64,000 nt of DNA from Chloroflexota bacterium (GTDB lineage: Bacteria; Chloroflexota; Anaerolineae; Anaerolineales; Anaerolineaceae), in contig JAKQJC010000005.1 of assembly GCA_029561345.1 (NCBI GenBank), forward strand, positions 1 to 64,000, read 5' to 3'. This document shows positions 33,870 through 42,870 of the stretch, in pieces. The translations under genes and the position numbers were made by a program. Position 1 is the first letter of the stretch. The number at the start of each line of letters is the position of its first letter. Below the pieces are notes generated by a model, which was not told where the DNA came from, searched no databases, and worked only from the letters and a program-made list of their open reading frames with translations.

Positions 33870-34170
33870 GTTTTACTCCTTGTTGGACAGCTGTTCCAAA
33901 TATAACAACGCAGCGGGTTGGCAGCCTGCGCTCAACCCGGCCCTGCTTTGCTCAGTTTTCACCTTCACGATATGCTTACTGTACTGCAATCTCCCAAAAT
34001 AAACAAGCGCCCGCTTGGGCCAACGAGAAATCCTGCCATTCTCAAAAAAGAGTCTGCATCTTTATTTTAGTTTGCGCTTCCATCATCAGCTTGACGCACA
34101 TTTTCGATGATGATACAATGTTTTGACATTCCTGGGATATTTAGCCCTGAATGAATGAGAGGCGTTTTTA
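33870..34170. other. Intergenic region between divergent genes
   Basis: No coding potential was found. It holds a TATATT-like box for the minus-strand secreted protein near 33900, an imperfect palindrome around 33883-33899, and the pseB promoter at 34091-34119. Confidence 0.5.
34091..34119 (+). promoter_or_regulatory. pseB promoter
   Basis: TTGACG at 34091-34096, a 17-base spacer, TACAAT at 34114-34119. The transcript would start near 34126 and leave a 45-base leader with a GAGAGG ribosome site. Confidence 0.7.
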
Positions 34171-35202
34171 ATGACCCACACTAAAGATAATTCAATTGAT
34201 GGAAAAATTATCCTGATTACCGGCGGCACAGGCTCCTTTGGCAAGAAGCTCACCGAAGTCATTCTCAATCACTACAAACCCCGCAAGCTGATCATTTTCA
34301 GCCGCGATGAGTTGAAACAATATGAAATGGCTCAGCAGTTCAGCGAGGCCAGATACCCCTGCATTCGCTATTTTATTGGTGATGTGCGCGATCGTGAACG
34401 GCTCTACCGCGCTTTTGACGGCGTGGATGTGGTCATTCATGCCGCGGCGCTCAAGCATGTCCCCATTGCCGAATACAACCCTCTGGAAGCGATCAAGACG
34501 AATATTCTTGGCGCCGCCAATGTTATTGATGCGGCCATTGACTGCGGGGTGAGAAAAGTGATTGCCCTCAGCACCGACAAGGCGGTCAACCCGATCAACC
34601 TCTACGGCGCCACCAAACTGGCTTCCGATAAATTGTTTGTGGCCTCCAACAGCTATTCCGGCGACAGTGGAACCCGTTTCAGCGTGGTGCGCTACGGCAA
34701 TGTGGTGGGCAGCCGGGGCAGCGTGGTGCCGCTTTTTCTTAAAATGCGCGAAACCGGCGTTCTGACCATCACAGATCCGCGGATGACCCGCTTCTGGATC
34801 ACCCTGGAACAGGGTGTTCAATTTGTGCTTGACAATCTGGAACGCATGCACGGCGGTGAAATTTTCATCCCGAAAATTCCCAGCATGTGCGTCACCGACC
34901 TGGCCAAAGCCATTGACCCGGAATGTGCCGTCAAAGTGGTTGGTATCCGCCCGGGTGAAAAGCTGCATGAGGTGTTGATTTCAGAAGACGACACCCGTTC
35001 CACCCTCGATTTTGGCACCTATTACGCCGTGATGCCGATTGTCCCCAACAGTCACGTGCAGGTGTTTGTGGATGGGGTAGCTGGAAAGCCCTGCCCCGAC
35101 GGCTTCCGCTATGCATCCGATACCAACACCGATTGGCTCACCCTCGATCAAATCAGAGAGATGGCCGGTTTAAGTGATGGCGACAAAGCCATGGCCGATT
35201 GA
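34171..35202 (+). CDS. pseB: UDP-N-acetylglucosamine 4,6-dehydratase (inverting) family
   Basis: 343 residues of an extended SDR: T-G-G-T-G-S-F-G at residues 17-24 for NADP, G-D-V-R-D, A-A-L-K-H-V-P, S-T-D-K-A-V-N-P, and the catalytic Y-G-A-T-K. The H-A-A-A-L-K-H-V-P-I-A-E-Y-N-P block marks the PseB/FlaA1/CapE group, which makes a 4-keto-6-deoxy sugar nucleotide for pseudaminic acid or bacillosamine-like sugars. No pseC or other partner adjoins it, so the final sugar is open. Bounded by its own promoter and terminator. Confidence 0.88.
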   Translation: MTHTKDNSIDGKIILITGGTGSFGKKLTEVILNHYKPRKLIIFSRDELKQYEMAQQFSEARYPCIRYFIGDVRDRERLYRAFDGVDVVIHAAALKHVPIAEYNPLEAIKTNILGAANVIDAAIDCGVRKVIALSTDKAVNPINLYGATKLASDKLFVASNSYSGDSGTRFSVVRYGNVVGSRGSVVPLFLKMRETGVLTITDPRMTRFWITLEQGVQFVLDNLERMHGGEIFIPKIPSMCVTDLAKAIDPECAVKVVGIRPGEKLHEVLISEDDTRSTLDFGTYYAVMPIVPNSHVQVFVDGVAGKPCPDGFRYASDTNTDWLTLDQIREMAGLSDGDKAMAD

Positions 35203-35235
35203 ACGGTTTAATTTGCTCTGAGAGCTGTTTATAAC

Positions 35236-35279
35236 AAAACAAGGCCTCTTGCTTATACGACCGCAAGAGGCCTTGTTTT
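35236..35279. terminator. pseB terminator, bidirectional
   Basis: Seventeen-base-pair stem (35236-35252 with 35263-35279) flanked by A and T runs. Confidence 0.88.
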
Positions 35280-35298
35280 TATTTTTACCCAATGCCGC

Positions 35299-36186
35299 TC
35301 ATTGCGAGAAACTGAGCAGCCAGCCGCCGGCAAAAGTCTTGCCATCGGCATCGGTGCAGCGCGGCGCTTTCAACTCCGTCACCGGGCGGCCGCCGTCGGT
35401 CAGGCGCAGGGTGTACGTTTCATCAGGGTTCATGGTGAAATCAGCATAACCTGTCCCTTTATCCGGTTTGAGGCCAGTGAAGAACGCATCTTCCCCGCCC
35501 ACCCAGGTCACACGCACTTCCACCCCCGGCACAGGGTTGCCTGAGGCGTCAGTGATTTGCACCTGCAGCAACGCCCCCAGGGTGGCATCGCAGACTTGTT
35601 CGCGATTTTTCAACCCAAAGGGCGCACCCGGAGTGGCCGTGGGCGTGGCTGTGGGCACACCCGCTGCCAGGGTGACGGTGGCAACCGCTTTGACCGTCGC
35701 AGAAGCCGCGCGGGTGGGCGCCTTGGTGGGCGCAGAGGGAGCGGTGACCGTGGGCTGCACAGGTGCCGTGCCGGCGGCGTTTCCGCCGGTGTCCGGCGTC
35801 ACCATCAAAGTGGGCGTGGCAGCCGCCAGCGGCAGGGGCGTGCCGGCGTTAATGGATGAAATCGCCGAAGCCAGCATGGCAAAATTGCGTGCTTCCGAAG
35901 CCGAACCGCCCTGCGCCAGCAGGTTGTTGGCCTGGGTCATCAGGGCTGCCGCCGGGTCAGGGTCATTCAACAGGGCCAGGCGCGCCCGCGCCCGGCTTAC
36001 ATCCGGGTTGGCCGTATAGGCGGCCACCACCATGCCGCGGTAACGGTCCTTATCCGCTGCGCTCAAGGAAATCGGGGCCATATCCACCTGCTGGAGCGGG
36101 GCAATCACCATGGAATAGAGAGAACCCAACAGCAGGCCGATGAGCAGGCCGGTGAGCAAAAACCAGTATCCGCGCCGTTCTTCCAT
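35299..36186 (-). CDS. Membrane-anchored protein with Ig-like C-terminal domain
   Basis: 295 residues. A single membrane helix at residues 9-30 anchors it with the bulk outside. Residues 35-125 are a helical domain shared with the neighbouring 113-residue protein (Y-R-x-x-V-V-A-A-Y and R-A-R-L-A-L-L-N-D-P-D). A 75-residue linker rich in Ala, Thr and Pro follows, then a C-terminal domain of about 100 residues with V-P-G-V-E-V-R-V-T-W, typical of carboxypeptidase-regulatory-like/Ig folds. Third gene of a hutU-led operon, four bases after the previous stop. Function unknown. Confidence 0.65.
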   Translation of the reverse strand: MEERRGYWFLLTGLLIGLLLGSLYSMVIAPLQQVDMAPISLSAADKDRYRGMVVAAYTANPDVSRARARLALLNDPDPAAALMTQANNLLAQGGSASEARNFAMLASAISSINAGTPLPLAAATPTLMVTPDTGGNAAGTAPVQPTVTAPSAPTKAPTRAASATVKAVATVTLAAGVPTATPTATPGAPFGLKNREQVCDATLGALLQVQITDASGNPVPGVEVRVTWVGGEDAFFTGLKPDKGTGYADFTMNPDETYTLRLTDGGRPVTELKAPRCTDADGKTFAGGWLLSFSQ

Positions 36187-36190
36187 CGTT

Positions 36191-36532
36191 TCAGCCCTGT
36201 GGTTTCAAATTCTGCAGAGCCTGCAGCAGGCGCAGCATCAATTCCATGTCAGCGCTGGCATAGCCCACCTGCCCGCCAAAGACAATGGCTTCCTGAACCA
36301 TGCGCACCGGGTCCGTCTCACCCAAAAAGGCCAGGCGGCGCTGTGCCAGGCTGGCGTTCTGGTCGCTGCGGTAAGCCTCAGCCACCATCAAGACATAGTC
36401 CGTGCGGTAATCGGCGCGCAGGGTTTCCGGTTGGGCAGTTTCATTCAGGCGCGGCAAAATGCCCCAGCCAATGCCCAGACCAATGGCAATGCCCAGCAGA
36501 ATGGCGATGAAGAAGAAAATCCGGCGCGCCAT
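36191..36532 (-). CDS. Small membrane-anchored protein, paralogue of the next gene's N-terminus
   Basis: 113 residues: a glycine-rich membrane helix at 4-27, then a helical extracytoplasmic domain with Y-V-L-M-V-A-E-A-Y and Q-R-R-L-A-F-L-G-E-T-D-P that matches the pattern Y-x-x-M-V-V-A-A-Y and R-L-A-L-L-N-D-P-D in the downstream 295-residue protein. The pair may form a heterocomplex. It starts six bases after hutU stops. No family recognised. Confidence 0.65.
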   Translation of the reverse strand: MARRIFFFIAILLGIAIGLGIGWGILPRLNETAQPETLRADYRTDYVLMVAEAYRSDQNASLAQRRLAFLGETDPVRMVQEAIVFGGQVGYASADMELMLRLLQALQNLKPQG

Positions 36533-36538
36533 TGTGAT

Positions 36539-38197
36539 TTACTTTTTCATCATCGGAATGCGCACGCCGCGCGCTTTGGCCACATCCACCGCGCGGTCGT
36601 ATCCCGCATCCACATGGCGCACCACGCCCATGCCCGGATCAGAGGTCAACACCCGCTCAATCCGTCGGGCTGCTTCAGGCGTGCCGTCGGCCACAATCAC
36701 CTGCCCGGCATGCTGGCTGAAGCCAATACCCACGCCGCCGCCGTGATGGAATGAAACCCAGGTGGCTCCGTTGACGGCGTTGATCAGCAGGTTAAGGATG
36801 GGCCAATCACTGACCGCATCGGTGCCGTCGAGCATGGCTTCGGTTTCGCGGTTGGGTGAGGCCACCGAGCCGCAGTCGAGGTGATCGCGGCCAATCACAA
36901 TGGGGGCCTTGACAATGCCTTTGGCGACCATTTCATTAAATTTGAGGCCCGCCAGGTGGCGTTCGCCATAGCCCAGCCAGCAAATCCGCGCCGGCAGGCC
37001 CTGGAAGGGCACCTTTTCACGGGCCATCTTGATCCAGCGCGCCAGGTGGACGTCGTTGGGGAACAGTTCCAGAATGGCTTCGTCGGTGCGGTAAATATCT
37101 TCGGGATCGCCCGAAAGCGCCACCCAGCGGAACGGCCCTTTGCCTTCGCAGAACAGCGGGCGGATATACGCCGGCACAAAGCCGGGGAAATTGAAGGCAT
37201 CCTTCACGCCGCCGTCAAAGGCGCGCTGGCGCAGGTTGTTGCCGTAATCGAACACTTCGGCGCCGCGGCGCTGGAATTCCAGCATGGCTTCCACATGGCG
37301 CACCATCGAGGCCACCGAGCGGCGGGCATATTCTTCCGGGTCAGCCTTGCGCAGGGCATTGGCTTCCTCAAGGGTCAGGCCGCGCGGCACATACGCCAGC
37401 ACGTCGTGCGCCGAGGTTTGGTCGGTGACCACATCCGGGGTGATGCCGCGCATCACCAGCTCAGGGAAGATATCTGCCGCATTGGCCACCAGGCCGATGG
37501 ATTTGGGTTCCTGCTTGCGCACGGCTTCTTCCACCAGGGTCATGGCCTCTTCAAGTGTGTCCACCACCACATCCACATAGCCAATATCCAGGCGGCGCTT
37601 GGCGCGGGAAGGATCCACCTCCACCACCAGGCCCACCCCGCCGTTCATGGTAATGGCCAGGGGCTGGGCGCCGCCCATGCCGCCGAGGCCGGCAGTAAGC
37701 ACAAATTTACCCGCCAGTGAAGGCCAGCCGCGCTGCTGGGCCAGGGCTGCCAGGGTTTCATAGGTGCCCTGCAAAATGCCCTGCGTGCCAATGTAAATCC
37801 ACGATCCAGCGGTCATCTGGCCGTACATGATTAACCCTTTGGCCGCCAGTTCATCAAAGTGCTGCTGGGTGGCCCAATGCGGCACCAGGTTCGAATTGGC
37901 AATCAGCACCCGCGGCGCATCGGGGTGGCTTTTGAACACCGCCACCGGTTTGCCCGACTGCACCAGCAAGGTTTCATCATCTTCCAGCGTCTTCAGGGTC
38001 TCCAGAATGGCATCAAAAGCTTCCCAACTGCGGGCTGCCTGGCCGCGGCCGCCATAAACCACCAGGTCTTCAGGCCTTTCAGCCACTTCGGGGTCCAGGT
38101 TGTTTTGAATCATGCGGTAAACGGCTTCCGTAAGCCACGATTTGCAGGTCAACTGGGTGCCGCGAGGCGCGCGGATCACACGGGGAGAGGGGGTCAT
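36539..38197 (-). CDS. hutU: Urocanate hydratase
   Basis: 552 residues, full length for the family. Contains the NAD-binding [10 protein letters not shown] motif, the long conserved N-terminal [10 protein letters not shown] block and the [17 protein letters not shown] motif; most homologues I remember have S where this one has C. The enzyme turns urocanate to imidazolonepropionate in histidine breakdown. No hutH, hutI or hutG is in the window, so the rest of the pathway must lie elsewhere or be missing. ATG follows TAAGGAG. Confidence 0.93.
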   Translation of the reverse strand: MTPSPRVIRAPRGTQLTCKSWLTEAVYRMIQNNLDPEVAERPEDLVVYGGRGQAARSWEAFDAILETLKTLEDDETLLVQSGKPVAVFKSHPDAPRVLIANSNLVPHWATQQHFDELAAKGLIMYGQMTAGSWIYIGTQGILQGTYETLAALAQQRGWPSLAGKFVLTAGLGGMGGAQPLAITMNGGVGLVVEVDPSRAKRRLDIGYVDVVVDTLEEAMTLVEEAVRKQEPKSIGLVANAADIFPELVMRGITPDVVTDQTSAHDVLAYVPRGLTLEEANALRKADPEEYARRSVASMVRHVEAMLEFQRRGAEVFDYGNNLRQRAFDGGVKDAFNFPGFVPAYIRPLFCEGKGPFRWVALSGDPEDIYRTDEAILELFPNDVHLARWIKMAREKVPFQGLPARICWLGYGERHLAGLKFNEMVAKGIVKAPIVIGRDHLDCGSVASPNRETEAMLDGTDAVSDWPILNLLINAVNGATWVSFHHGGGVGIGFSQHAGQVIVADGTPEAARRIERVLTSDPGMGVVRHVDAGYDRAVDVAKARGVRIPMMKK

Positions 38198-38234
38198 GTA
38201 TACTCCTTACAAAAATAATTGAAAGGGACAGAAA

Positions 38235-38594
38235 TTAGTGGTTGATCAACCACTCTAGCGCCTGTTCGCGATTGGCAAAGGTCTTGATTTCGCGCCGGGT
38301 GATCATGATGATGGTTTGCAGCAGCACCAAACGCACGCCATCTGCGCCGACAATGGCCGAAGCACGAATATAGGGGGTGTTGGAACTGACAAATTCCTTC
38401 ATGGCTCCAGCCACATCCTTGTTATAGACGGCATTGGTGACATCTGTCAGCACCAGGGCAGACTTGGGTCCAGCCTTTGATATAAGAGGTTTAGCCGCCG
38501 GCAGGGCTTCTAACGTATCGTTGGGCTGGCTGTCCGACAAATCCACCAGAATAATTGACTTGCCTTTATGGGTAATATTGCGAACACGGTCCAT
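38235..38594 (-). CDS. SpoIIAA/STAS-like small protein
   Basis: 119 residues with alternating beta strands and helices: I-I-L-V-D-L-S-D, S-A-L-V-L-T-D-V, and a C-terminal I-K-T-F-A-N-R-E-Q-A-L-E-W-L. This pattern resembles SpoIIAA-like/STAS-type proteins of the kind with a final F-x-x-x-x-x-A-x-x-W-L helix. No phosphorylatable serine motif is evident. It lies 37 bases before hutU and may be its operon leader gene, but a link to histidine use is not apparent. Confidence 0.55.
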   Translation of the reverse strand: MDRVRNITHKGKSIILVDLSDSQPNDTLEALPAAKPLISKAGPKSALVLTDVTNAVYNKDVAGAMKEFVSSNTPYIRASAIVGADGVRLVLLQTIIMITRREIKTFANREQALEWLINH

Positions 38595-38717
38595 ATGATA
38601 AGCACCTCATAAAAAGTGGAATTAACCTAATCAAAGTATACTCAGAACGGAGAAGAGGTCAAGTCTGCTTCCTTCCCAAAAGCAGTGATAAACATCCAAA
38701 ATTTCGGTAAGGCATGA

Positions 38718-38723
38718 TATAAT
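38718..38723 (+). promoter_or_regulatory. Extended -10 box of the tRNA gene
   Basis: TGATATAAT places the transcript start two to three bases before the tRNA at 38733. Confidence 0.65.
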
Positions 38724-38732
38724 ACCGGAAGG

Positions 38733-38804
38733 GGGCCCGTAGCTCAGTGGCAGAGCGCGCGGCTCATAACCGCTTGGTTGAAGGTTCGAATCCTTCCGGG
38801 CCCA
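38733..38804 (+). tRNA. tRNA with CAU anticodon (Met or Ile2)
   Basis: 72 bases fold into a cloverleaf: acceptor GGGCCCG/CGGGCCC, D stem GCTC/GAGC, anticodon loop CTCATAA (anticodon CAT at 38765-38767), T arm GAAGG-TTCGAAT-CCTTC, discriminator A. The outermost anticodon-stem pair (C38758-T38774) is mismatched. A G1-C72 pair and the lack of three GC pairs in the anticodon stem speak against initiator tRNA, so it is elongator Met or the lysidine-modified Ile2. CCA is not encoded. Confidence 0.93.
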
Positions 38805-38811
38805 CTCTCCT

Positions 38812-38846
38812 CTTTCCGAAGCACACCACTTCGGAAAGTTCGTTTT
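38812..38846 (+). terminator. tRNA gene terminator
   Basis: Ten-base-pair stem CTTTCCGAAG (38812-38821 with 38829-38838), then TTCGTTTT. Confidence 0.7.
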
Positions 38847-38877
38847 AACCGTGAGACGTTTCCTGTTTGGGCAAAAA

Positions 38878-38910
38878 CAGCCCCGCCGGGGTTGATCACT
38901 GGCGGGGCTG
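38878..38910 (-). terminator. Terminator of the galK-pxpA-thioesterase-peptidase operon
   Basis: Ten-base-pair GC-rich stem (38878-38887 with 38901-38910), followed on the minus strand by TTTTT. Confidence 0.75.
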
Positions 38911-38928
38911 GCGAAATCGGCTGTTTTT

Positions 38929-39975
38929 TCAGGCTTCGAGCAAATAGGCGCACACCCACTGGGTAGTGGCCACCAGGGCTTCGAGGTGGGTGCGTTCGTA
39001 GTTATGCGAGGCATCCACGCCGGGGCCAATGAGGGCTACAGCCACATCCCCGCCGGCGCGCCAGTAGGCTTCGCCGTCAGAGCCGTAGTAAGGGTAGATA
39101 TCCACTTTGTGGGCAATGCTGTGCTGTTCAGCCAGGGCACGCAGGCGCTGGCTCATTTCGTAGTGGTAGGGGCCGCCCGAATCTTTCACGCAGAGGGTGC
39201 TGTGAAATTCATCAGAGGTCTGGCCTTCACCCACCGCGGCCATATCCACCGAGAGCAGCTCGGTCACATCGGCAGGAATGCCGGCGGCCGCGCCGTGGCC
39301 CACTTCTTCATAATTGCTGATGTGCAGCACGGCAGAGCGGGCGGGTTTGAGGCCGGCCGCATTCAGGGCTTTGACCGCCGCCACAATGCAGGCCACGCAG
39401 GCCTTGTCATCCAGGTGGCGCGAGCGCACAAAATTATTGGTCACTTCCACGCGCGGATCAAAAGCCACAAAATCGCCCACCTCAATGCCCAGGGCGCGGG
39501 TTTCGTCGGCATTGACCGTGCGGGCATCGAGACGCACTTCCATGGTGCTTTCATCGCGCTTCGATTCCGATACTTCCTTGCCGTAGACATGCCCCGAGGC
39601 TTTGGCCAGCAGAATGGAGCCGCGCACCGTGCCGCCGCCGTGGGCAAACACGGTGCAGCCTTCGCCTTCCACCGTGTTCCAGGCGTAACCGCCCAGCATG
39701 CTCAGTTTGAGGCGGCCGTTGGGCTTGATTTCCTTGACCATGGCGCCCAGGGTGTCCACATGGGCGGTGAGGGCGCGGCGCGGGCCGGGGGCTTCACCCT
39801 GCCATTCGGCCACCAGCGCGCCTTTGCGCGTCTGGCTGAGGGTCAGGCCGGGAATGCCTTCCAGGGCTGCACGGGTGTAAGCCACCGCCTGGGCGGTGAA
39901 GCCGGTGGGGCTGGGGGTGTTCAACAGGCCGGTTAAAAAGTCCAGCAGTTCTTTGGTGTTGATTTCAGGCAGCAT
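38929..39975 (-). CDS. M42 family metallopeptidase
   Basis: 348 residues. Metal-binding and catalytic motifs of the M42 glutamyl aminopeptidase/tetrahedral aminopeptidase group are present: A-H-V-D-T-L-G, the bridging H-L-D-D-K, E-E-V-G-H-G with the catalytic Glu, and V-D-M-A. These are large cytoplasmic aminopeptidases; some are called cellulase M in error. It is the last gene of the operon, eight bases after the thioesterase gene. Confidence 0.88.
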   Translation of the reverse strand: MLPEINTKELLDFLTGLLNTPSPTGFTAQAVAYTRAALEGIPGLTLSQTRKGALVAEWQGEAPGPRRALTAHVDTLGAMVKEIKPNGRLKLSMLGGYAWNTVEGEGCTVFAHGGGTVRGSILLAKASGHVYGKEVSESKRDESTMEVRLDARTVNADETRALGIEVGDFVAFDPRVEVTNNFVRSRHLDDKACVACIVAAVKALNAAGLKPARSAVLHISNYEEVGHGAAAGIPADVTELLSVDMAAVGEGQTSDEFHSTLCVKDSGGPYHYEMSQRLRALAEQHSIAHKVDIYPYYGSDGEAYWRAGGDVAVALIGPGVDASHNYERTHLEALVATTQWVCAYLLEA

Positions 39976-39983
39976 TTGGTTTC

Positions 39984-40406
39984 CTATTCTTCATAAGCGA
40001 GGATTTTCTTGCGCCAGTTTTCTGGCACTTCGATGGATTTCAGGGTGTGGTAATCATACGCCACCATCACGGTTTCGGCCTTCACCAGCACGGCATGTGT
40101 ATCTTTGTCTTCAATCTGGTAATCAAAGGTCATGCTCTTGTTGCCCAGGCGCTGCACGCGCACCCCGACGCGAATGCTCTGATTGTATTTAATGGGAGCA
40201 ATGTAGCTGGCGTGGACGTCAGCCACAATCAGTCCAAGGTCCTGAAAGGATTCGGCATCCCACAGGCCGAGATGCTTAAGGTAACTCATGCGCGCCTGCT
40301 CAATAAAGCTGATGGCGCGGGCATTGTTGACATGCCACTGCGCGTCAATGTCGTTATAACGGATTAAAATGGGAACATAGTACTTAAACGTCTCACTTGC
40401 AGCCAT
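39984..40406 (-). CDS. Acyl-CoA thioesterase, YbgC/FadM hot-dog type
   Basis: 140 residues of a single hot-dog fold. The motif R-Y-N-D-I-D-A-Q-W-H-V-N-N has the catalytic Asp and H-V-N-N found in 4-hydroxybenzoyl-CoA thioesterase-type enzymes. Substrate chain length is unknown. ATG follows AAGGAG. Located between pxpA (19 bases) and the M42 peptidase (8 bases) in one operon. Confidence 0.85.
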   Translation of the reverse strand: MAASETFKYYVPILIRYNDIDAQWHVNNARAISFIEQARMSYLKHLGLWDAESFQDLGLIVADVHASYIAPIKYNQSIRVGVRVQRLGNKSMTFDYQIEDKDTHAVLVKAETVMVAYDYHTLKSIEVPENWRKKILAYEE

Positions 40407-40425
40407 GCTTAACTCCTTATGATGC

Positions 40426-41169
40426 TTAAAATAAACATTTCAGGCTGGCCAGAATCAGGCCGGCCGTGGTCAGGGTTTCGTTAACCGCGCGCGCATGTTC
40501 CACGGCCGCGGGGTTGTCGCCGTGCAGGCACAGGGTATCCACCGGCTGGCCGTTGACGCCATTTTGGGCCAGGTTCAGAGCCTGGGCGGCCACTTCGGCC
40601 GGCGCTTCGAGCACCGCGCCCGGCAGCCGCCTTGAACGCAGGCTGCCGTCGGGGTTGTAAGCCCGGTCAGGAAAGGCTTCGGCGGCCACGCGCAAACCGG
40701 CTTCGCGCCCGGCCGTGATGAGGGCTGAACCGGCCAGCCCCACCAGGATCAATCCGGGACTGAAGCGGGCCACAGCGCGGGCCACAGCCGCCGCCAGCGC
40801 TGGGCTGCGCGCGGCCTGGTTATAGAGGGCGCCGTGCGGTTTGACGTGCACCAGGTCCACGCCCTCGGCGCGGGCAAAAGCGGCCAGCGCCCCAAGCTGA
40901 TAAAGCACGCAGGCCTCGGCTTCTTCAGGCGTCAAATCCATATCGCGGCGGCCAAAGCCCTGCAAATCGGGGTATCCCGGGTGGGCGCCCACGGCCACCC
41001 CGGCGGCGCGCGCCAGGCGCAGGGTGGCTGCCATCACCAGCGGGTCGCCGGCATGGAAGCCGCAGGCCACGTTGGCCGAGGTGATCAGCGGCATCATCGC
41101 CGCGTCGTCGCCCAGGCGGTAGGCGCCAAAACTTTCACCAAGATCGCTGTTGAGGTCAATGGCAGCCAT
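40426..41169 (-). CDS. pxpA: LamB/YcsF family, 5-oxoprolinase subunit A
   Basis: 247 residues, starting at ATG 41169 after AAAAAGGAC. Contains D-L-N-S-D-L-G-E-S-F-G, the metal-site C-G-F-H-A-G-D, G-A-H-P-G-Y-P-D, V-K-P-H-G-A-L-Y-N and C-L-H-G-D-N-P motifs of PxpA. With PxpB and PxpC it cleaves 5-oxoproline (pyroglutamate) using ATP. Those partners are not in the window. It starts ten bases after galK, an odd pairing, and is followed by a thioesterase and an aminopeptidase. Confidence 0.9.
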   Translation of the reverse strand: MAAIDLNSDLGESFGAYRLGDDAAMMPLITSANVACGFHAGDPLVMAATLRLARAAGVAVGAHPGYPDLQGFGRRDMDLTPEEAEACVLYQLGALAAFARAEGVDLVHVKPHGALYNQAARSPALAAAVARAVARFSPGLILVGLAGSALITAGREAGLRVAAEAFPDRAYNPDGSLRSRRLPGAVLEAPAEVAAQALNLAQNGVNGQPVDTLCLHGDNPAAVEHARAVNETLTTAGLILASLKCLF

Positions 41170-41179
41170 AAGTCCTTTT

Positions 41180-42322
41180 TCAACGCAAATGCACGCCGGC
41201 GCTGGCGTGGCAGAGGTAAATCTGGGCATTTTTGCCGGTCCGGGCAAAATAACCCGCTTTAAGGCCGTCAATGAAGGCCGGCGCGTTCTGCTCCTTCACC
41301 AGGTTCACGGTGCAGCCGCCAAACCCGGCGCCGGTGAGGCGCGCGCCCAGGCAGCCCGGCAGCCCGGCCGCCAGTTCCACCAGGGCGTCCAGTTCGGGCA
41401 CGCTCACTTCGTAGAGATCGCGCAGGCTGGCATGCCCGGCAAACATCAACTGGCCAAATTCGACCGCTTTGCCTTCGGCCAGGTAAACGATGGCCTGATC
41501 CACCCGGGCACATTCTTCCACCACATGGCGGGCGCGTTTGCCAATTTCGGCAGGCAGCAGGCCGCTCAACTCGTTAAACTGGTCGGGGGTCACATCGCGC
41601 AGGGCGCGGATGCCAGGCAGGCTGGCTTTCAGCAGGCTGACGGCCTTTTCGCAGGCGGCGCGCCGTTCATTATATTCTGAGCCAGAGAGGGAATGGCGCA
41701 CCATGGAGTTGGCCACCACAATGGCGGTGCCGGTGGGCAGGGGCATATGCCCGTATTCCAGGGTGCGGGTGTTCAAAAAGAGAGCATGGCCGGCCACACC
41801 GCAGGCCGAGGCAAACTGATCCATCAGGCCGCATTTCACGCCCACATACTGGTTTTCGGCCTTCTGGCACAGGCGCGCCAGGCTCAGGCGGTCCAGGCTC
41901 CAGCCGCCCAGGGTTTGCCAGGCAAAGGCAAAACCCACTTCAAGGGCGGCCGACGAGCTGAGGCCGGAGCCCATGGGAATGGTGGAGGTGAAAGCGGCAT
42001 GCATGCCGCGCACAGCCAGCCCTTCCTGCTGCAGCGCCCAGGCTACGCCGGCCGGATAGGCGGCCCAGCCGGGCAGTTTCTGGCCATCGGCGTCGAGGTG
42101 TGCATCGAGGTGGTTCAAATCCAGGCGCACGCTCTGATCCATGTCCAGCGCGTGGAGTTCCACGATGGAACCTTCCAGCGGATCGAAAGCGATGCGGTTG
42201 CTGCGGTCAATGGCCACCGGCAGCACCGGGCCGTCGTTGTAATCCACATGCTCGCCCAGCAGGTTCACCCGACCGGGCGCTTCAACGATGTAATTGGAAG
42301 GGGGCAGTTCTTTTTCGCTCAT
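41180..42322 (-). CDS. galK: Galactokinase
   Basis: 380 residues with the three GHMP kinase motifs: the galactokinase signature G-R-V-N-L-L-G-E-H-V-D-Y-N near the N-terminus, the ATP-binding G-S-G-L-S-S-S-A-A, and the C-terminal G-A-G-F-G-G-C. It phosphorylates galactose at C1 for the Leloir pathway. ATG at 42322 follows GGAGATG; the frame stays open upstream without homology. No galT or galE is adjacent, so galactose genes are dispersed. Confidence 0.92.
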   Translation of the reverse strand: MSEKELPPSNYIVEAPGRVNLLGEHVDYNDGPVLPVAIDRSNRIAFDPLEGSIVELHALDMDQSVRLDLNHLDAHLDADGQKLPGWAAYPAGVAWALQQEGLAVRGMHAAFTSTIPMGSGLSSSAALEVGFAFAWQTLGGWSLDRLSLARLCQKAENQYVGVKCGLMDQFASACGVAGHALFLNTRTLEYGHMPLPTGTAIVVANSMVRHSLSGSEYNERRAACEKAVSLLKASLPGIRALRDVTPDQFNELSGLLPAEIGKRARHVVEECARVDQAIVYLAEGKAVEFGQLMFAGHASLRDLYEVSVPELDALVELAAGLPGCLGARLTGAGFGGCTVNLVKEQNAPAFIDGLKAGYFARTGKNAQIYLCHASAGVHLR

Positions 42323-42486
42323 GTCATCTCCAAAATAATAAAGTAAATCACAGCTCAAGCGGCGGCGGAAAAAGTTGCTTTTCCGCAAACCCGAGCAATA
42401 AATCATGATTTTGCGAGAGGGTCCGGCTGATCCGGCCGTTTTCCCCGCCCCTTTATGAAGAAGACGGGGAAAATGCCTGTCAGACG

Positions 42487-42870
42487 TCATTTTTCAAGAA
42501 ACTCTGGCGCAGCAGCGGCCAGTTTTTCCTTCATGGCATGAGAGAGTTTTTTAATGGCGCGTTCGCGGCGCAGGGCTGCCGCGACATCAGGCTGCGGCTC
42601 CACATACACCAGCGTTACCGGACGGTGCATGCGGGTGTAGCGCGCGCCGCGCCCGGCGTTATGCTGGCGGGCGCGCCGCTCAGGGTCAGTGCTGATGCCG
42701 GCATAAAAACTGCCGTCGGCGCAGCGCACCAGGTAACAGAAATAAGGCTGGCCGGGTTTTTCAACTTCAGGTGTCTGCTCTGCCCCGGCATCCGCAACAA
42801 CCGTCTGGTCTTCAACGGCCCGCCGGCGGGTTGGCGTGCGGCGGGAACGCCTATTTTTTACCCTTGCCAA
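42487..42870 (-). CDS. GIY-YIG domain protein (UPF0213-like)
   Basis: 127 residues if the TTG at 42870 is used. Residues 42-120 are a GIY-YIG nuclease domain: Y-F-C-Y-L-V-R-C, G-S-F-Y-A-G-I, R-A-R-Q-H-N, and R-E-R-A-I-K-K. The first 40 residues are basic and probably unfolded. The only in-frame starter is TTG, which overlaps the end of the upstream dehydrogenase gene by 20 bases, so translation may be coupled. Relatives of YhbQ act on structured or damaged DNA; function here is not known. Confidence 0.75.
   Translation of the reverse strand: MARVKNRRSRRTPTRRRAVEDQTVVADAGAEQTPEVEKPGQPYFCYLVRCADGSFYAGISTDPERRARQHNAGRGARYTRMHRPVTLVYVEPQPDVAAALRRERAIKKLSHAMKEKLAAAAPEFLEK

Noticed and set aside
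33883..33899. Palindrome-like TTGGACAGCTGTTCCAA before the 383-residue secreted protein gene
   Set aside because: The arms are out of register by one base and no regulator is nearby, so I do not call it an operator.
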